A stretch of DNA of 54,874 nucleotides from Nitrospira sp. CG24C. GTDB lineage: Bacteria > Nitrospirota > Nitrospiria > Nitrospirales > Nitrospiraceae. Made by a program: the position numbers and the translations under genes. The DNA is taken from assembly GCA_002869885.2 (NCBI GenBank), contig NEWR02000009.1, forward strand, positions 327,897-382,770, written 5' to 3'. How positions within the stretch are numbered: position 1 is the first letter of the stretch; every line of letters begins with the position of its first letter. The notes under the pieces are model-generated. The model did not search any database and was not told the origin of the DNA. It saw only the letters and a list, made by a program, of their open reading frames with translations. Positions 26,381-35,389 of this stretch are shown here, in pieces.

Positions 26381-28996
26381 CTCCTCCCGCAATCCTTCTA
26401 CCACCGGTTGCCGTGCCGCCCAGCGAGCAGGCCAGTAGCCTGCCGCCAAAGCAGCCGTAAGTGCGAGTCCTACTGCTTGCAAAATCACTCCGCCTGGAAC
26501 CGTCATCTGGATCGTCCAGCCAAAGGATTGTTTGTTGATCACATGGATGAGCAGCAGAGCAAGAAGCAACCCTCCCGCAACACCCAACGCAGCCCCGATC
26601 AATCCAAGATAAGCCGCTTCCCACAGAACTAATCGTTCCACTTGTCCCGTGCTGGCGCCGATCGCCCGCAACGCAGCAAACTCACGTCGCCGCTCCAGTA
26701 CGGCCGTCACCAAGGTATTCACGATGCCGAGGACGGCCACCAACACGGCAATAGCTTCAAGGACATAGGTCAAGACGAAGGAACGATCGAAGATATCGAG
26801 AATCTCCTGCCGCAACTCGTGGTTTCGGATGACCAACGGTGGGAGCGTCATTCCATCCAACCCGGCGACCTCAGTCACGATCGATTGCTTGACTCGATCG
26901 ACATCGGCCCCGGCAGCCAGGTAGACAGAAAACACGGTCACCCGGTCGTCGTGCCATTGTTGCTGATACCATGTTCTATCCATCACCATCTTCCCGCCGT
27001 CGGTCGCATAATCATAAAAAATCCCCTCGACGGACACAGCAGCCGGTCCCGACGGCGTTGTAATCGTGAGCTTATCCCCCTCGCGAAGCTGTAGCCGAGT
27101 CGCCAACACTTCCGACAGGAGAGCGCCTCCGGTTTCGGCGGCTCGCCGCAAGGCCGTGCTTGAATCTCCACGAACCATCAGATACCGGCTACGCTGCGCA
27201 TGGAGCCGGAGGTCTCGTGACACCAGCGCCACCGATTGACCCTCGACGCCTACATACGCCTCACGGTAGGTATCGACCGCATCAATGCCGTCAATCGCCG
27301 AGAGAGTCGAACGCCACCCTCCCGGCAAGGCCCGCGATGCCTGCCCGGACTGCTTCCCCTGGAGCCATGATTGCGGGGCTACGATGAGATCGGCCATCAC
27401 GGTCTCGTCCACCCAGAACTCGACCGTGTCGCGAAAACTGCGAACCATGACAACCACTCCGATCATGATCGACAATCCCACCATCAATGCCGACACCGTC
27501 ACTGCATTTCGGCCCGGATGCCGCGCCGCCTGGTCTGCCGCAATGAGCCGGAGGCTTCCTCCAACCACCATCGTCTTGCTGTCCCGCCGAAAAGGCCGCC
27601 AACCCAACGCCTTAATACACATCGGCGCAAAACAGGAGAGCGCCCCTAAGAGACAGACCGTCGCGAAATAGCCAAAGAGCGGTAGGTTGCCAACCGGGCT
27701 CACCAGCGAGCAGAGGCCTGCCAGTACCAACAACGCGAGACTGATCCACCCCCATAGACCGGCCCTCAACTGATTCGTCGATTCATAGTCTCCCGGCGCC
27801 AAGGCACGAACCGTCACAGTCCTGCTGGCTTCCACACTGGGACCCAAGGCTCCCACCATCGAGACCACTGTTCCAAGCAGAACTCCTTTTGCTACTGCCG
27901 TCAATGTCACCATGTCCATCGACAAGATCAACCCGCCAGAGGTGACAGGCGCATAGAGGTCTGAGACCGTTCGGCTGACCAGCGACACCAAACCCCTGGC
28001 CAGCCACACCCCGCCAAGACCGCCCAAAAGCCCGCCAAGAAGACCGAGCAGCCCTGCCTCCACGAAAAACAGGCCTGCGACCCGCCGCTCCGTCATGCCG
28101 AGCGCGCGGTAAATGCCGATCTCGCGTCTCCGTTGCGCCACAGCAAAGGCGATCGTGTTGTAGATCAAGAACACCCCGACGAGCAGCCCGACCCAGCTCA
28201 TGACTGACAGATTGAGCTGGAAGGCCCACACCATGTTTTCGACCTGCTTGGTCCGTTGCGCCGGCCGTTGCACAACGATATGTGGGGGGAGAACCGCGCG
28301 CAGTGAAACGATGATGTCGTCGAGCGTTCGATCAGGCGCTGTCACCAGCTCGATCCGATCCACCCGACCAATCGATTGAAACAAGAGCTGCGCTGCAGCG
28401 ATATCCATGACGGCCAGGCGATCCCAGAGGGACGAGCCTGCCGCCTCGTTATGAATGAGTCCTGCCACTCGCAGCCTGACGAGACGGCCTCCCACCATCA
28501 CCTCAACGGTGCTACCGATTTTTAGCTTCCAGTCGGCAGCCACCTGACGACCAAGATACAGAGCGTCCGGAGCTAGGAGCGCCTCCAGTGCATCGTTAGT
28601 TTCCGCCTGCGATATCTGAAATCCACGCGTTCCAACCTCCGCGAGTAGATCCAGCCCCAATATCTGAAGCGCCTGGCCACGCGCCTCCCCCTGGTTAAGC
28701 ACGACCGATTCTTCAATGACCGGGACGGCGCTTATCACCCCATCGACTGTACGGATAGCCGTGATCGCGGCTTCATCCACGCCGAGATCATGGCCTGCAA
28801 TTTCCAATGTGGCAGGGCCGGCTACGGTCGTGACAGCTTGCTCGAAGGAGCGCAGCACTTGAATGTTCGCCGTTCCGATAGCCACAGAGGCCAGCACCCC
28901 CAATGCCACTCCGGCAATGCTGAGCAACGTGCGAAATGGCCGCTGGAGCGCATGAGCCCGAATCAGAGCGCTATGGAGCATGAACGGCATCGTCAT
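26378..28996 (-). CDS. ABC transporter permease, double FtsX-like (MacB/LolE type)
   Basis: An 872-residue membrane protein with two FtsX permease modules. An N-terminal helix (about 20-40) is followed by a periplasmic MacB-like domain and three to four helices around 270-390. More helices follow near 425-480, then a second periplasmic domain and a final FtsX block (VLVAVLGIVNTLVTAVLERRREFAALRAIG). Such YbbP-like permeases move lipids or lipophilic compounds through the envelope with a separate ATPase; the ATPase at 30399-31097 on the same strand is the obvious partner. The start is uncertain (TTG 28999, ATG 28996 or 28990), with no strong ribosome site. Confidence 0.85.
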   Translation of the reverse strand: MTMPFMLHSALIRAHALQRPFRTLLSIAGVALGVLASVAIGTANIQVLRSFEQAVTTVAGPATLEIAGHDLGVDEAAITAIRTVDGVISAVPVIEESVVLNQGEARGQALQILGLDLLAEVGTRGFQISQAETNDALEALLAPDALYLGRQVAADWKLKIGSTVEVMVGGRLVRLRVAGLIHNEAAGSSLWDRLAVMDIAAAQLLFQSIGRVDRIELVTAPDRTLDDIIVSLRAVLPPHIVVQRPAQRTKQVENMVWAFQLNLSVMSWVGLLVGVFLIYNTIAFAVAQRRREIGIYRALGMTERRVAGLFFVEAGLLGLLGGLLGGLGGVWLARGLVSLVSRTVSDLYAPVTSGGLILSMDMVTLTAVAKGVLLGTVVSMVGALGPSVEASRTVTVRALAPGDYESTNQLRAGLWGWISLALLVLAGLCSLVSPVGNLPLFGYFATVCLLGALSCFAPMCIKALGWRPFRRDSKTMVVGGSLRLIAADQAARHPGRNAVTVSALMVGLSIMIGVVVMVRSFRDTVEFWVDETVMADLIVAPQSWLQGKQSGQASRALPGGWRSTLSAIDGIDAVDTYREAYVGVEGQSVALVSRDLRLHAQRSRYLMVRGDSSTALRRAAETGGALLSEVLATRLQLREGDKLTITTPSGPAAVSVEGIFYDYATDGGKMVMDRTWYQQQWHDDRVTVFSVYLAAGADVDRVKQSIVTEVAGLDGMTLPPLVIRNHELRQEILDIFDRSFVLTYVLEAIAVLVAVLGIVNTLVTAVLERRREFAALRAIGASTGQVERLVLWEAAYLGLIGAALGVAGGLLLALLLIHVINKQSFGWTIQMTVPGGVILQAVGLALTAALAAGYWPARWAARQPVVEGLREE

Positions 28997-29139
28997 CAAA
29001 AACTCAGCAAGATATTCAAAAGTTCCACCGGTGCCACAGGCCGTGGCGCATGAGAACGAATGGTATGTTTCGTGTATTTGCTTAAACCAAACGGCCAGAT
29101 CTAGCCAGTACCAGGGCTCTGCACAAATTAGCAGTTTCG

Positions 29140-29168
29140 TTTACAGCAATACAGACCTTTGCTAGACT
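29140..29168 (+). promoter_or_regulatory. Probable sigma-70 promoter of the LuxR-type gene
   Basis: TTTACA (29140-29145), 17 bases, TAGACT (29163-29168), 30 bases before the ATG at 29198. Seen by eye. Confidence 0.5.
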
Positions 29169-29197
29169 CGCGTGAGTTCAAGATTGAGAGGTAATTG

Positions 29198-29470
29198 ATG
29201 AGCGCACGAACGGCACTGAGCCGAAAAATCCAGCCGCTGCATGAAGAGGTCGATCCCTATCAACTCACGCCTCGGCAATGCGACATTCTCCGCCTGGTAT
29301 CAATCGGGCATACGAACCGTGAGATCGCGCAGGTGCTGGAGATCAGCGTCCGCACGGTCGAAGTCCACCGATTCAACTTGATGCGACGGTTGAGTGTGAG
29401 AAACGTGGCGCAACTACTGCGACGGGCTCTACAGCTGGGGCTCCTTGCCAAAACGTTCGGTGCCAAGTAG
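29198..29470 (+). CDS. LuxR/GerE-type helix-turn-helix protein
   Basis: A 90-residue protein that is essentially only the GerE DNA-binding domain: LTPRQCDILRLVSIGHTNREIAQVLEISVRTVEVHRFNLMRRL. No receiver or other sensor domain is attached. It is inserted on the plus strand between two minus-strand genes that appear to belong to one transporter. Its own promoter is visible. Target unknown. Confidence 0.82.
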   Translation: MSARTALSRKIQPLHEEVDPYQLTPRQCDILRLVSIGHTNREIAQVLEISVRTVEVHRFNLMRRLSVRNVAQLLRRALQLGLLAKTFGAK

Positions 29471-29472
29471 GC

Positions 29473-30402
29473 CTACAATTCTTTCAGCTTTCCCCTGCAA
29501 TCTTCCAACCTCGTATAACCCTTCTTACTGAGCTGTGCCGCCAGCTCCGTTTCTAACCGTTTGAATACGCCCAGCCCCTCCTCGACCAAGACCGTCCCGA
29601 TCTGCACGGCCGACGCGCCACAGAGCACATGTTCGAAGGCATCCACGCCATTGACCACGCCACCGGTCCCGATAATCGGCATGCGCCCTTCGAAGATTTT
29701 CCAAAAAGCCCGCACGTTGGCCAGCGCAACCGGTTTGATAATCGTGCCACCCAGTCCACCGAACCCGCCCTTGGGCTTGATGACGACCGCCTCGCGCTCC
29801 GGATCGACGACGAGCCCGTTGCCGACCGAGTTAATCAGGTTGAGAAAATCGACCCCGCAACGGCCGATCACCTCACCCATCACTTTGTGATGGGCCGGAT
29901 CGAAATAGGGAGGCAACTTGACCCCCATCGGAACCGTGATGACCTTGCGAACCAGCTTCAGCAGCCGCTCGGAAGCTTCAGCATCGTATCCGATTTGAGG
30001 TTTTCCTGGAATGTTGGGACACGAAAGATTGACTTCGATCAAGTCGGGCTTCGCCGCATTGATTATGGCGGCAATCGTCGGGAAATCGTCTTCACAGAGT
30101 CCTGCCACACTGGCGATGACCGGTTTCCCAAGTGTCTTCAATTCGGGGATGAGGGCCGCGTACGCCTTGTATCCGAGATTCGGCAAGCCCATGGAATTGA
30201 TGGACCCGCCGGGAAATCCATAGTACCGGGGTGTCGGGTTGCCGTCGCGAGGCTCAACCGTCATCGACTTAGTGACGATGGCTCCGGCGCGAGATCGGCC
30301 GAGGGCTAGCAATTCTTCATGCGTGACGCAGAGGGCCCCCGAAGCATTCATGAAACAACTGGGAAATCGTACGCCGGCAATGGTGGTCGACAGATCTATC
30401 AT
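29473..30402 (-). CDS. pyrD: Dihydroorotate dehydrogenase, class 1A-like
   Basis: A 309-residue FMN enzyme oxidising dihydroorotate in pyrimidine synthesis. EVNLSCPNIPGKPQIGYD carries the catalytic cysteine and the class 1A (fumarate-linked, soluble) signature; VKLPPYFDPAHH and IGTGGVVNGVDAFEHVLCGASAVQIGT are the FMN/phosphate region. The PyrK-dependent 1B and quinone-linked class 2 look different at these places. Its ATG overlaps the stop of the upstream ATPase gene (ATGA), so the two are translationally coupled although functionally unrelated. Confidence 0.88.
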   Translation of the reverse strand: MIDLSTTIAGVRFPSCFMNASGALCVTHEELLALGRSRAGAIVTKSMTVEPRDGNPTPRYYGFPGGSINSMGLPNLGYKAYAALIPELKTLGKPVIASVAGLCEDDFPTIAAIINAAKPDLIEVNLSCPNIPGKPQIGYDAEASERLLKLVRKVITVPMGVKLPPYFDPAHHKVMGEVIGRCGVDFLNLINSVGNGLVVDPEREAVVIKPKGGFGGLGGTIIKPVALANVRAFWKIFEGRMPIIGTGGVVNGVDAFEHVLCGASAVQIGTVLVEEGLGVFKRLETELAAQLSKKGYTRLEDCRGKLKEL

Positions 30403-31097
30403 GCGACGACCGTAACAGGCTCGTGCTGCGTTCTCGTCACAAGCTGCCCATCCTTCATAGCCCAGACATAATCGGCCGCCTCAGCGGCCGCGGCGCTGTG
30501 TGTAACCAACAGTATGGTTTTGTGAAAGCGCTGAACGAGCGACCGAAGGAGGGCGATGATCTCGGCCCCATGCTGGGAATCCAAATTGCCGGTCGGCTCG
30601 TCGGCGAGAATGATCTGGGGTTGATGCACGATCGCTCGCGCAATCGCGACACGCTGCTGTTCCCCGCCCGACAGCTCGCTGGGACGATGGTGCTTCCGTG
30701 CCGTCATTGAGACCAACTCAAGCACCTCCTCGACGCGGGCTTGGACCGATGCCCCTCGCTCCCCTCGCAGCAACAAGGGAAACGCAACATTCTCCGCTGC
30801 CGTCAACCCGGGGATCAAATGGAATGCTTGAAAGACAATCCCGACTGTTTCCCGTCTGGTCTTCGTCCAGTCATCACTCGTAAATCGACTGGTCGAGCGC
30901 CCTCCGAGGAGAATCTCCCCGGAGGTTGGCACATCTAATCCGCCAACCAGATTGAGCAATGTACTCTTTCCGCAGCCGCTGGGACCGATAAACGCGCAGA
31001 AGTCTCCCTTCCCCACCTCGATAGAGACTCGGTCGAGCCCCATAATCGTGTCTCCACCCCGCTCATAAACTTTCGATACCTGGTTCAATGTCACCAT
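30399..31097 (-). CDS. ABC transporter ATPase (LolD/MacB-type)
   Basis: A 232-residue ATPase with Walker A GPSGCGKS, signature [14 protein letters not shown], Walker [13 protein letters not shown] and the H-loop LLVTHS. This is the small class that pairs with FtsX-like permeases. I start at 31097 (MVTLNQVSKVYERG). Its probable permease is at 26378-28996, separated by pyrD and a divergent LuxR-type gene. Confidence 0.92.
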   Translation of the reverse strand: MVTLNQVSKVYERGGDTIMGLDRVSIEVGKGDFCAFIGPSGCGKSTLLNLVGGLDVPTSGEILLGGRSTSRFTSDDWTKTRRETVGIVFQAFHLIPGLTAAENVAFPLLLRGERGASVQARVEEVLELVSMTARKHHRPSELSGGEQQRVAIARAIVHQPQIILADEPTGNLDSQHGAEIIALLRSLVQRFHKTILLVTHSAAAAEAADYVWAMKDGQLVTRTQHEPVTVVA

Positions 31098-31154
31098 AAT
31101 GATCGACTTCTCCAGCCGTACCCTGGCCCGTAGCATAGATGGGTGAACGGGTTG

Positions 31155-31230
31155 CTCTGGTTCATCTGGTTTGTTTTGTTCGTCTGATTAACCAAGTTCA
31201 ACCAAACAGACCAAACAAACAAGACAAACC
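31155..31230. repeat. 9-nt-unit inverted repeat P, copy 1
   Basis: The left arm is made of degenerate 9-base units like CTCTGGTTC/ATCTGGTTT. The right arm is made of the complementary kind (AACCAAACA, GACCAAACA, AACAAGACA), together forming a long A/T-rich hairpin. It lies in the divergent region between the ATPase gene and comF. Copies: 37682, 39716, 48885. Confidence 0.75.
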
Positions 31231-31366
31231 CCTCGTACTTGCGCTTCGCGCCGCATCCTGCTGCCTTCGTATATCACAACCATTTACAGGGCAACAACCT
31301 TGACAGGCGCAACACATTCCCATAAGAAGGAGCTCACACTCCATTCATTGGAACGCTTCCCCTGCG

Positions 31367-32188
31367 ATGGTACGCGAAGACACCCAGAATCGGCTTATTG
31401 GATGGTGCCGTCAGGCTCTCCGATTCGTGTTGCCGGTGGAATGCATCGCCTGTGGCCAAGCACTCAGCACTGACCCGGTCCCCTTCTTCTGTCGCGCGTG
31501 CTGGCAAACCATCCGTCAGTTCCAGGAACCAGCTTGTGCCCGCTGCGATCAGCCGTTTGTCTCACCGGCAGCCACTGCCTTTACACCGAACCATCAATGC
31601 CAGCACTGTCAGGAACGGCCACCGGACTTTCAACAAGCCTGGACCCTCTTCCCTTACCTTCCGCCATTGCGAGACGCCATCTGCTCGTTCAAGTATCGAG
31701 GCAAACATACAATGGCCAAGCCACTCGCACGCCTGATGATCAGCGCCCTACCAAGTGAAATCGATATCGATGTAATTATCCCTGTGCCCTTACACCCTAC
31801 CCGTTTACGGGCGCGTGAATTTAACCAATCGTTGCTGCTGGCCGATCAACTTAGCCGTCACCTGTCCCGACCGGTTTCAGCCACGAACCTCGTCAGGACC
31901 GTCGCTACCGATCCCCAAACCACCTTATCGCGGCAGGAACGGTTACGAAATCTACGGAAAGCATTTGAAATCCGTAAACCACAGGACCTCGCGGAAAAAC
32001 GCATCCTCCTCGTAGACGATGTCTATACCACCGGGGCGACGCTGAACGAGTGCGCGAAGACCCTGAGAAAATCGGGCGCCGGCCCCGTATTTGCCCTGAC
32101 GCTGGCCAGGACTGTCGATACGGCGCTGGTGCCGGATCGCTTCTTTGCCGAGCAAGCCCAACAGCCCCTGACAACCATAGGAATATGA
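31367..32188 (+). CDS. ComF family phosphoribosyltransferase-like protein
   Basis: A 273-residue protein. The N-terminal double zinc ribbon (CIACG, CRACW, CARC, CQHC) is followed by a phosphoribosyltransferase fold ending in ILLVDDVYTTGATL, the PRPP-binding loop, and the ComF block IIPVPLHPTRLRAREFNQS. ComF takes part in natural DNA uptake in Bacillus and Haemophilus; in other bacteria the role is less clear. No other competence gene is seen nearby. fmdB starts 3 bases later. Confidence 0.92.
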   Translation: MVREDTQNRLIGWCRQALRFVLPVECIACGQALSTDPVPFFCRACWQTIRQFQEPACARCDQPFVSPAATAFTPNHQCQHCQERPPDFQQAWTLFPYLPPLRDAICSFKYRGKHTMAKPLARLMISALPSEIDIDVIIPVPLHPTRLRAREFNQSLLLADQLSRHLSRPVSATNLVRTVATDPQTTLSRQERLRNLRKAFEIRKPQDLAEKRILLVDDVYTTGATLNECAKTLRKSGAGPVFALTLARTVDTALVPDRFFAEQAQQPLTTIGI

Positions 32189-32191
32189 TCA

Positions 32192-32536
32192 ATGCCGTTA
32201 TACGAATACCGCTGCCTCGACTGTAAGAAACGCAGCACCGTCCTTGTATTGAGCCTGGCCCATCAAGCGCCGGCAGCCTGCACCCATTGCGCGAGCGAGA
32301 GGGTTGAACGAATCCTGTCACGATTTGCTTCTCCGAAATCCGAAGAGGCTCGACTTGAAGCCTTGGCAGACCCCAGCAACCTGGCCGGGCTCGATGAGAA
32401 CGATCCGCAGAGCATGACTCGATTCATGAAAAAAATTGGCGAAGAGATGGGTGAGGATCTGGGTGACGACTTCCCGGAAGCGATGGAATCAGAGGCGCCC
32501 GGCTCTATGGAATCGGATGGCACTGACAGGCTGTGA
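32192..32536 (+). CDS. FmdB-type zinc-ribbon protein
   Basis: A 114-residue protein starting MPLYEYRCLDC, the FmdB regulatory-ribbon signature, with the second pair CTHC. The remaining 80 residues are acidic (EEMGEDLGDDFPEAMESE). Proteins of this type are small zinc-binding proteins of unsettled role. It is coupled to comF. Confidence 0.85.
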   Translation: MPLYEYRCLDCKKRSTVLVLSLAHQAPAACTHCASERVERILSRFASPKSEEARLEALADPSNLAGLDENDPQSMTRFMKKIGEEMGEDLGDDFPEAMESEAPGSMESDGTDRL

Positions 32537-32634
32537 CAGGCATTGTCATACATTTTCACTTGACAGATCACTCAAATTTCCCTACCCTGGCAACAGCATC
32601 CGAGCAGGCTCTGGTGCCGATGTAACAATAGCCT

Positions 32635-32845
32635 CAGGATGCTCAAAAAGGCCGTCCAGCAAGGCCGCATCGAGCGAAGAGGCGAGGAGGTACGGATCGC
32701 ACTTCGTGGAGCCGTTTGCCCTTCTCAATAGTTCTTGGCAAACGGAAAAGCCCCTCACGTGTTTCCGACCTCCGAGGAAGTTTGTCTCAGCGTTAAGCCT
32801 CTGAGCGATGTGAGAACGAAGCTGGCGGGCTTTTTCAGCATCCTG
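32635..32845. repeat. Palindromic element C, copy 2 (211 nt, expanded apical loop)
   Basis: It has the same outer arms as copy 1 (CAGGATGCT/AGCATCCTG) and the same conserved segments GCAAGGCCGC and GAGAACGAAGCTGG. The inner stem is GAAGAGGC/GCCTCT. The apical hairpin is replaced or expanded by about 100 bases that contain their own CCGTTTGCC/GGCAAACGG hairpin. It occupies most of the 355-base gap between fmdB and the HTH gene; nothing else is seen in that gap. Confidence 0.82.
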
Positions 32846-32891
32846 CTAGGCCTCGTGAGACATATGGATCACTATCAAACCAGGTTCTGCA

Positions 32892-33089
32892 ATGGCCAAA
32901 GAGCCCAAGAGCGAGTTGATGACGGCGGAGGAGACTTGCCTCTATCTCAAGATCACCCAGCGCACGCTCTATCGTTATCTACAGAGTCGCCAGATTCCCG
33001 CCTTCAAGCTTGGAAAAGAATGGCGCTTCGTACGCTCGGATCTGGAACAGTGGATTCGCGATCGCACCAGAACCACATTAGCGTCGTAA
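32892..33089 (+). CDS. Excisionase-type helix-turn-helix DNA-binding protein
   Basis: A 65-residue winged-helix protein of the HTH_17 (excisionase/AlpA-like) type: LMTAEETCLYLKITQRTLYRYLQSRQIPAFKLGKEWRFVRSDLEQWI. Such small proteins read DNA architecture or act as regulators. It precedes mraZ by 16 bases and is probably in an operon with mraZ and rusA. Confidence 0.85.
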   Translation: MAKEPKSELMTAEETCLYLKITQRTLYRYLQSRQIPAFKLGKEWRFVRSDLEQWIRDRTRTTLAS

Positions 33090-33105
33090 AGGACAGGCTC
33101 CAATA

Positions 33106-33546
33106 ATGTTCGCCGGTGAATATCTGTGCAAAGTGGATGAGAAGGGACGGTTTATCGTCCCTTCTCCTATCCGTGAGCAGATCGAGTCGGAGGGACAGGC
33201 CGTCATCTTTCTGAAAGGCCCAGAGGAGTCGACGCTCATCTACTCGAGGAAAGAGTGGGAAAAAGTCCTTGAACGGACGAAAGCCGCACTTGATGAAGAC
33301 CAAAGTCGACAGTTCATGCACTTCGTCGTATCGGAAGCCGGCACATCGGAGATCGACAAAGCCGGACGCATCCTGATTCCTGGACGGCTCAGAAAGAATA
33401 TTCCGTTGGATGAGGATCAGGAAATCATTCTGGTCGGTTTATACCACCGCATGGAAATCTGGAACCCGAGCAATTGGCGCCGTTATATCGGAAAATCTGA
33501 AGAACAATACGAGCAGAACATGTCCAAGATCCTCAATCTTCTGTAA
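33106..33546 (+). CDS. mraZ: MraZ family protein
   Basis: A 146-residue protein with the two AbrB-like halves of MraZ, each with a DxxGR motif: KVDEKGRFIVPSPIRE near 10-25 and EIDKAGRILIPGRLRK near 83-98. MraZ normally leads the dcw cell-division/cell-wall cluster and represses it; here no mraW, ftsL or mur gene follows. Instead it sits between an excisionase-like gene and a RusA-type nuclease. Its stop overlaps the next start (TAATG). Confidence 0.85.
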   Translation: MFAGEYLCKVDEKGRFIVPSPIREQIESEGQAVIFLKGPEESTLIYSRKEWEKVLERTKAALDEDQSRQFMHFVVSEAGTSEIDKAGRILIPGRLRKNIPLDEDQEIILVGLYHRMEIWNPSNWRRYIGKSEEQYEQNMSKILNLL

Positions 33547-34106
33547 TGCTGACGCGCATGCCTACGTTTCGGCGCCCGCCCCGGATTCCCTCTTCTCCAC
33601 GAGCCGTTCGCATGACCTCCTACCGGAACCCTGACAAGAAAGCCGTGGTGTCACGAATCGCCCCGAAAGCGGCTCCAATCTTCCGCATGCCTTCCCCTTC
33701 ACCTTGCCCACCGGCTGGAACCCATACTGTCGCCTTGACCCTCCCTGTGCCTCCCAGCGTCAACCATCAATATGCCACAGTGAACGGCCGCCGATTAATC
33801 TCTTCGGCTGGTCGTGCCTATAAAGCCCAGGTGGGACAACTCGTGTGGCTCAAGTTAGCGCAGTCCACTCACCGGGCTGCCCTGCTTGCACGGCTCCAGT
33901 CGGAGTGGCTCGCCCTATCCATCCGATTCTATTTTACCTCGGCGCTTCGACGAGACGTCGATGGCGGGCTCAAGATCGCGCAGGACGCCCTCTGTGAAGG
34001 GCTCGGCATCAACGACAACCGCATCGTCGAAACCCACCTCTACAAGCACGTCGACAAAGACAACCCTCGGATCGAAGTACGTTTGACGCCTGCGTCCAGT
34101 TCCTAG
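33546..34106 (+). CDS. RusA-family Holliday junction resolvase-like nuclease
   Basis: A protein of up to 186 residues. The C-terminal 120 residues match RusA: LPVPPSVNHQYATVNGRR, then RRDVDGGLKIAQDALCEGLGINDNRIVE with the three metal-binding aspartates (DxD and ND). The first 55-60 residues are Pro/Arg-rich and may not be translated; ATG 33546 overlaps the mraZ stop, but ATGs at 33612 or 33687 are possible. RusA proteins cut four-way junctions and are frequent in prophages, yet no other phage gene is seen. Confidence 0.82.
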   Translation: MLTRMPTFRRPPRIPSSPRAVRMTSYRNPDKKAVVSRIAPKAAPIFRMPSPSPCPPAGTHTVALTLPVPPSVNHQYATVNGRRLISSAGRAYKAQVGQLVWLKLAQSTHRAALLARLQSEWLALSIRFYFTSALRRDVDGGLKIAQDALCEGLGINDNRIVETHLYKHVDKDNPRIEVRLTPASSS

Positions 34107-34153
34107 CCTCGCCTGTATTATTTACGAAGACTTCTGCTGTAAAAGATCAGCGC

Positions 34154-35389
34154 CTATTCGTACCGGAGCGCTTCGATAGGATTGAGGCGAGCAGCCTTGT
34201 TGGCCGGGTACAGCCCGAAAAACAGGCCGACCACGAGTGAGAAGAAAAATGCGAGGAGAATGACGTTGCCGGAGATGATAGTCGGCCAGCCGGCAATCAA
34301 CGTCGTCAACTTCGCCCCGGCAACCCCCAGCACGATACCTAACAGGCCTCCCACCAGGCTCAACGTCATGGCCTCGATCAGGAACTGCATCATGATATGC
34401 CGGCGTTTGGCGCCCACCGCCATGCGGACCCCGATCTCTCTCGTCCGCTCCGTCACGGACACGAGCAAGATATTCATAATGCCGATCCCACCGACCAACA
34501 GGGACACGGAGGCAATGGCAAACAACATCATCGTCAAGGTCTCACTGGTGCCTTCTTGGACCTTCCCGATATCGACCTGCGTCCGGATTGTAAAATCATC
34601 CTCCTGCTCCGTCTGAATCCGATGGCGCGACCGTAATACCTCCCGAATCTGCTCGGCCGCCATCGGCAAATCCTCGACCTGATCGGTCGAGCCGAACATC
34701 GCCCCCACAGACCCGATAAATGACGTCCCGAATACCTTCCGCTCCGCGGTGCTAAAGGGAATAAAAATCACATCGTCTTGGTCAGCCCCTTGCGCAGACT
34801 GGCCTTTCGGCGCAAGGACTCCAATGACATGGAACGGTACGTTCTTGATGCGAATCACCGCCCCCACCGGCTCTTCGCCCGGCTCAAACAGATTCCCGAC
34901 GATCGTCTGGCCGATGAGCGCGACTCGGGCGGCGCTTTCCAAATCCGTCTGAGTGAAGGGCCCTCCGCTCGTAAAGGACCAGTCTCGAATGGTGAGATAG
35001 CTCGGTGAAATGCCGTTAATCGGCCCGTTCCAATTTCGGTTCCCATAGATGATTTGCATGACATCGCGCTTGGCCCATCCGGTATCGGCCAGCAAGGGGA
35101 TGCGCTTTTTCAGGTCCAAGGCGTCGGATACCGTGAGCGTCATGGCGCTCCCTTGACTCCCTCGTACGCCGCTCGCGGAGGTCACCCCGGGGAAAATGAC
35201 AATAACGTTTGTGCCCATCGTCGCAATTTGCGCTTGCACGGCCCGCTTGGCGCCCTCGCCGATACTCACCATCGCAATGACCGCCGCCACGCCGATGACA
35301 ATCCCCAGCATCGTGAGACCGGCTCGCATCCGATTCCGAGCCAAGATCCGCAACGCGGTCAAAATAGTGAGCCACACAAACGCCGACAT
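34154..35389 (-). CDS. macB: MacB-type ABC transporter permease
   Basis: A 411-residue permease: an N-terminal helix (about 18-38), a periplasmic MacB_PCD domain (about 40-260) and three C-terminal helices in an FtsX block (VGGIGIMNILLVSVTERTREIG, AVGAKR). It is the membrane half of a MacB exporter, split from its ATPase, which lies immediately upstream on the same strand with no gap. With the MacA-like adaptor it should form a tripartite efflux or secretion system for peptides, lipids or macrolide-like compounds; no TolC gene is in the window. Confidence 0.92.
   Translation of the reverse strand: MSAFVWLTILTALRILARNRMRAGLTMLGIVIGVAAVIAMVSIGEGAKRAVQAQIATMGTNVIVIFPGVTSASGVRGSQGSAMTLTVSDALDLKKRIPLLADTGWAKRDVMQIIYGNRNWNGPINGISPSYLTIRDWSFTSGGPFTQTDLESAARVALIGQTIVGNLFEPGEEPVGAVIRIKNVPFHVIGVLAPKGQSAQGADQDDVIFIPFSTAERKVFGTSFIGSVGAMFGSTDQVEDLPMAAEQIREVLRSRHRIQTEQEDDFTIRTQVDIGKVQEGTSETLTMMLFAIASVSLLVGGIGIMNILLVSVTERTREIGVRMAVGAKRRHIMMQFLIEAMTLSLVGGLLGIVLGVAGAKLTTLIAGWPTIISGNVILLAFFFSLVVGLFFGLYPANKAARLNPIEALRYE

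Noticed and set aside
32892..34106. Prophage remnant suggested by excisionase-like and RusA-like genes
   Set aside because: No integrase, structural, lysis or attachment-site sequence is present, and mraZ lies between them.
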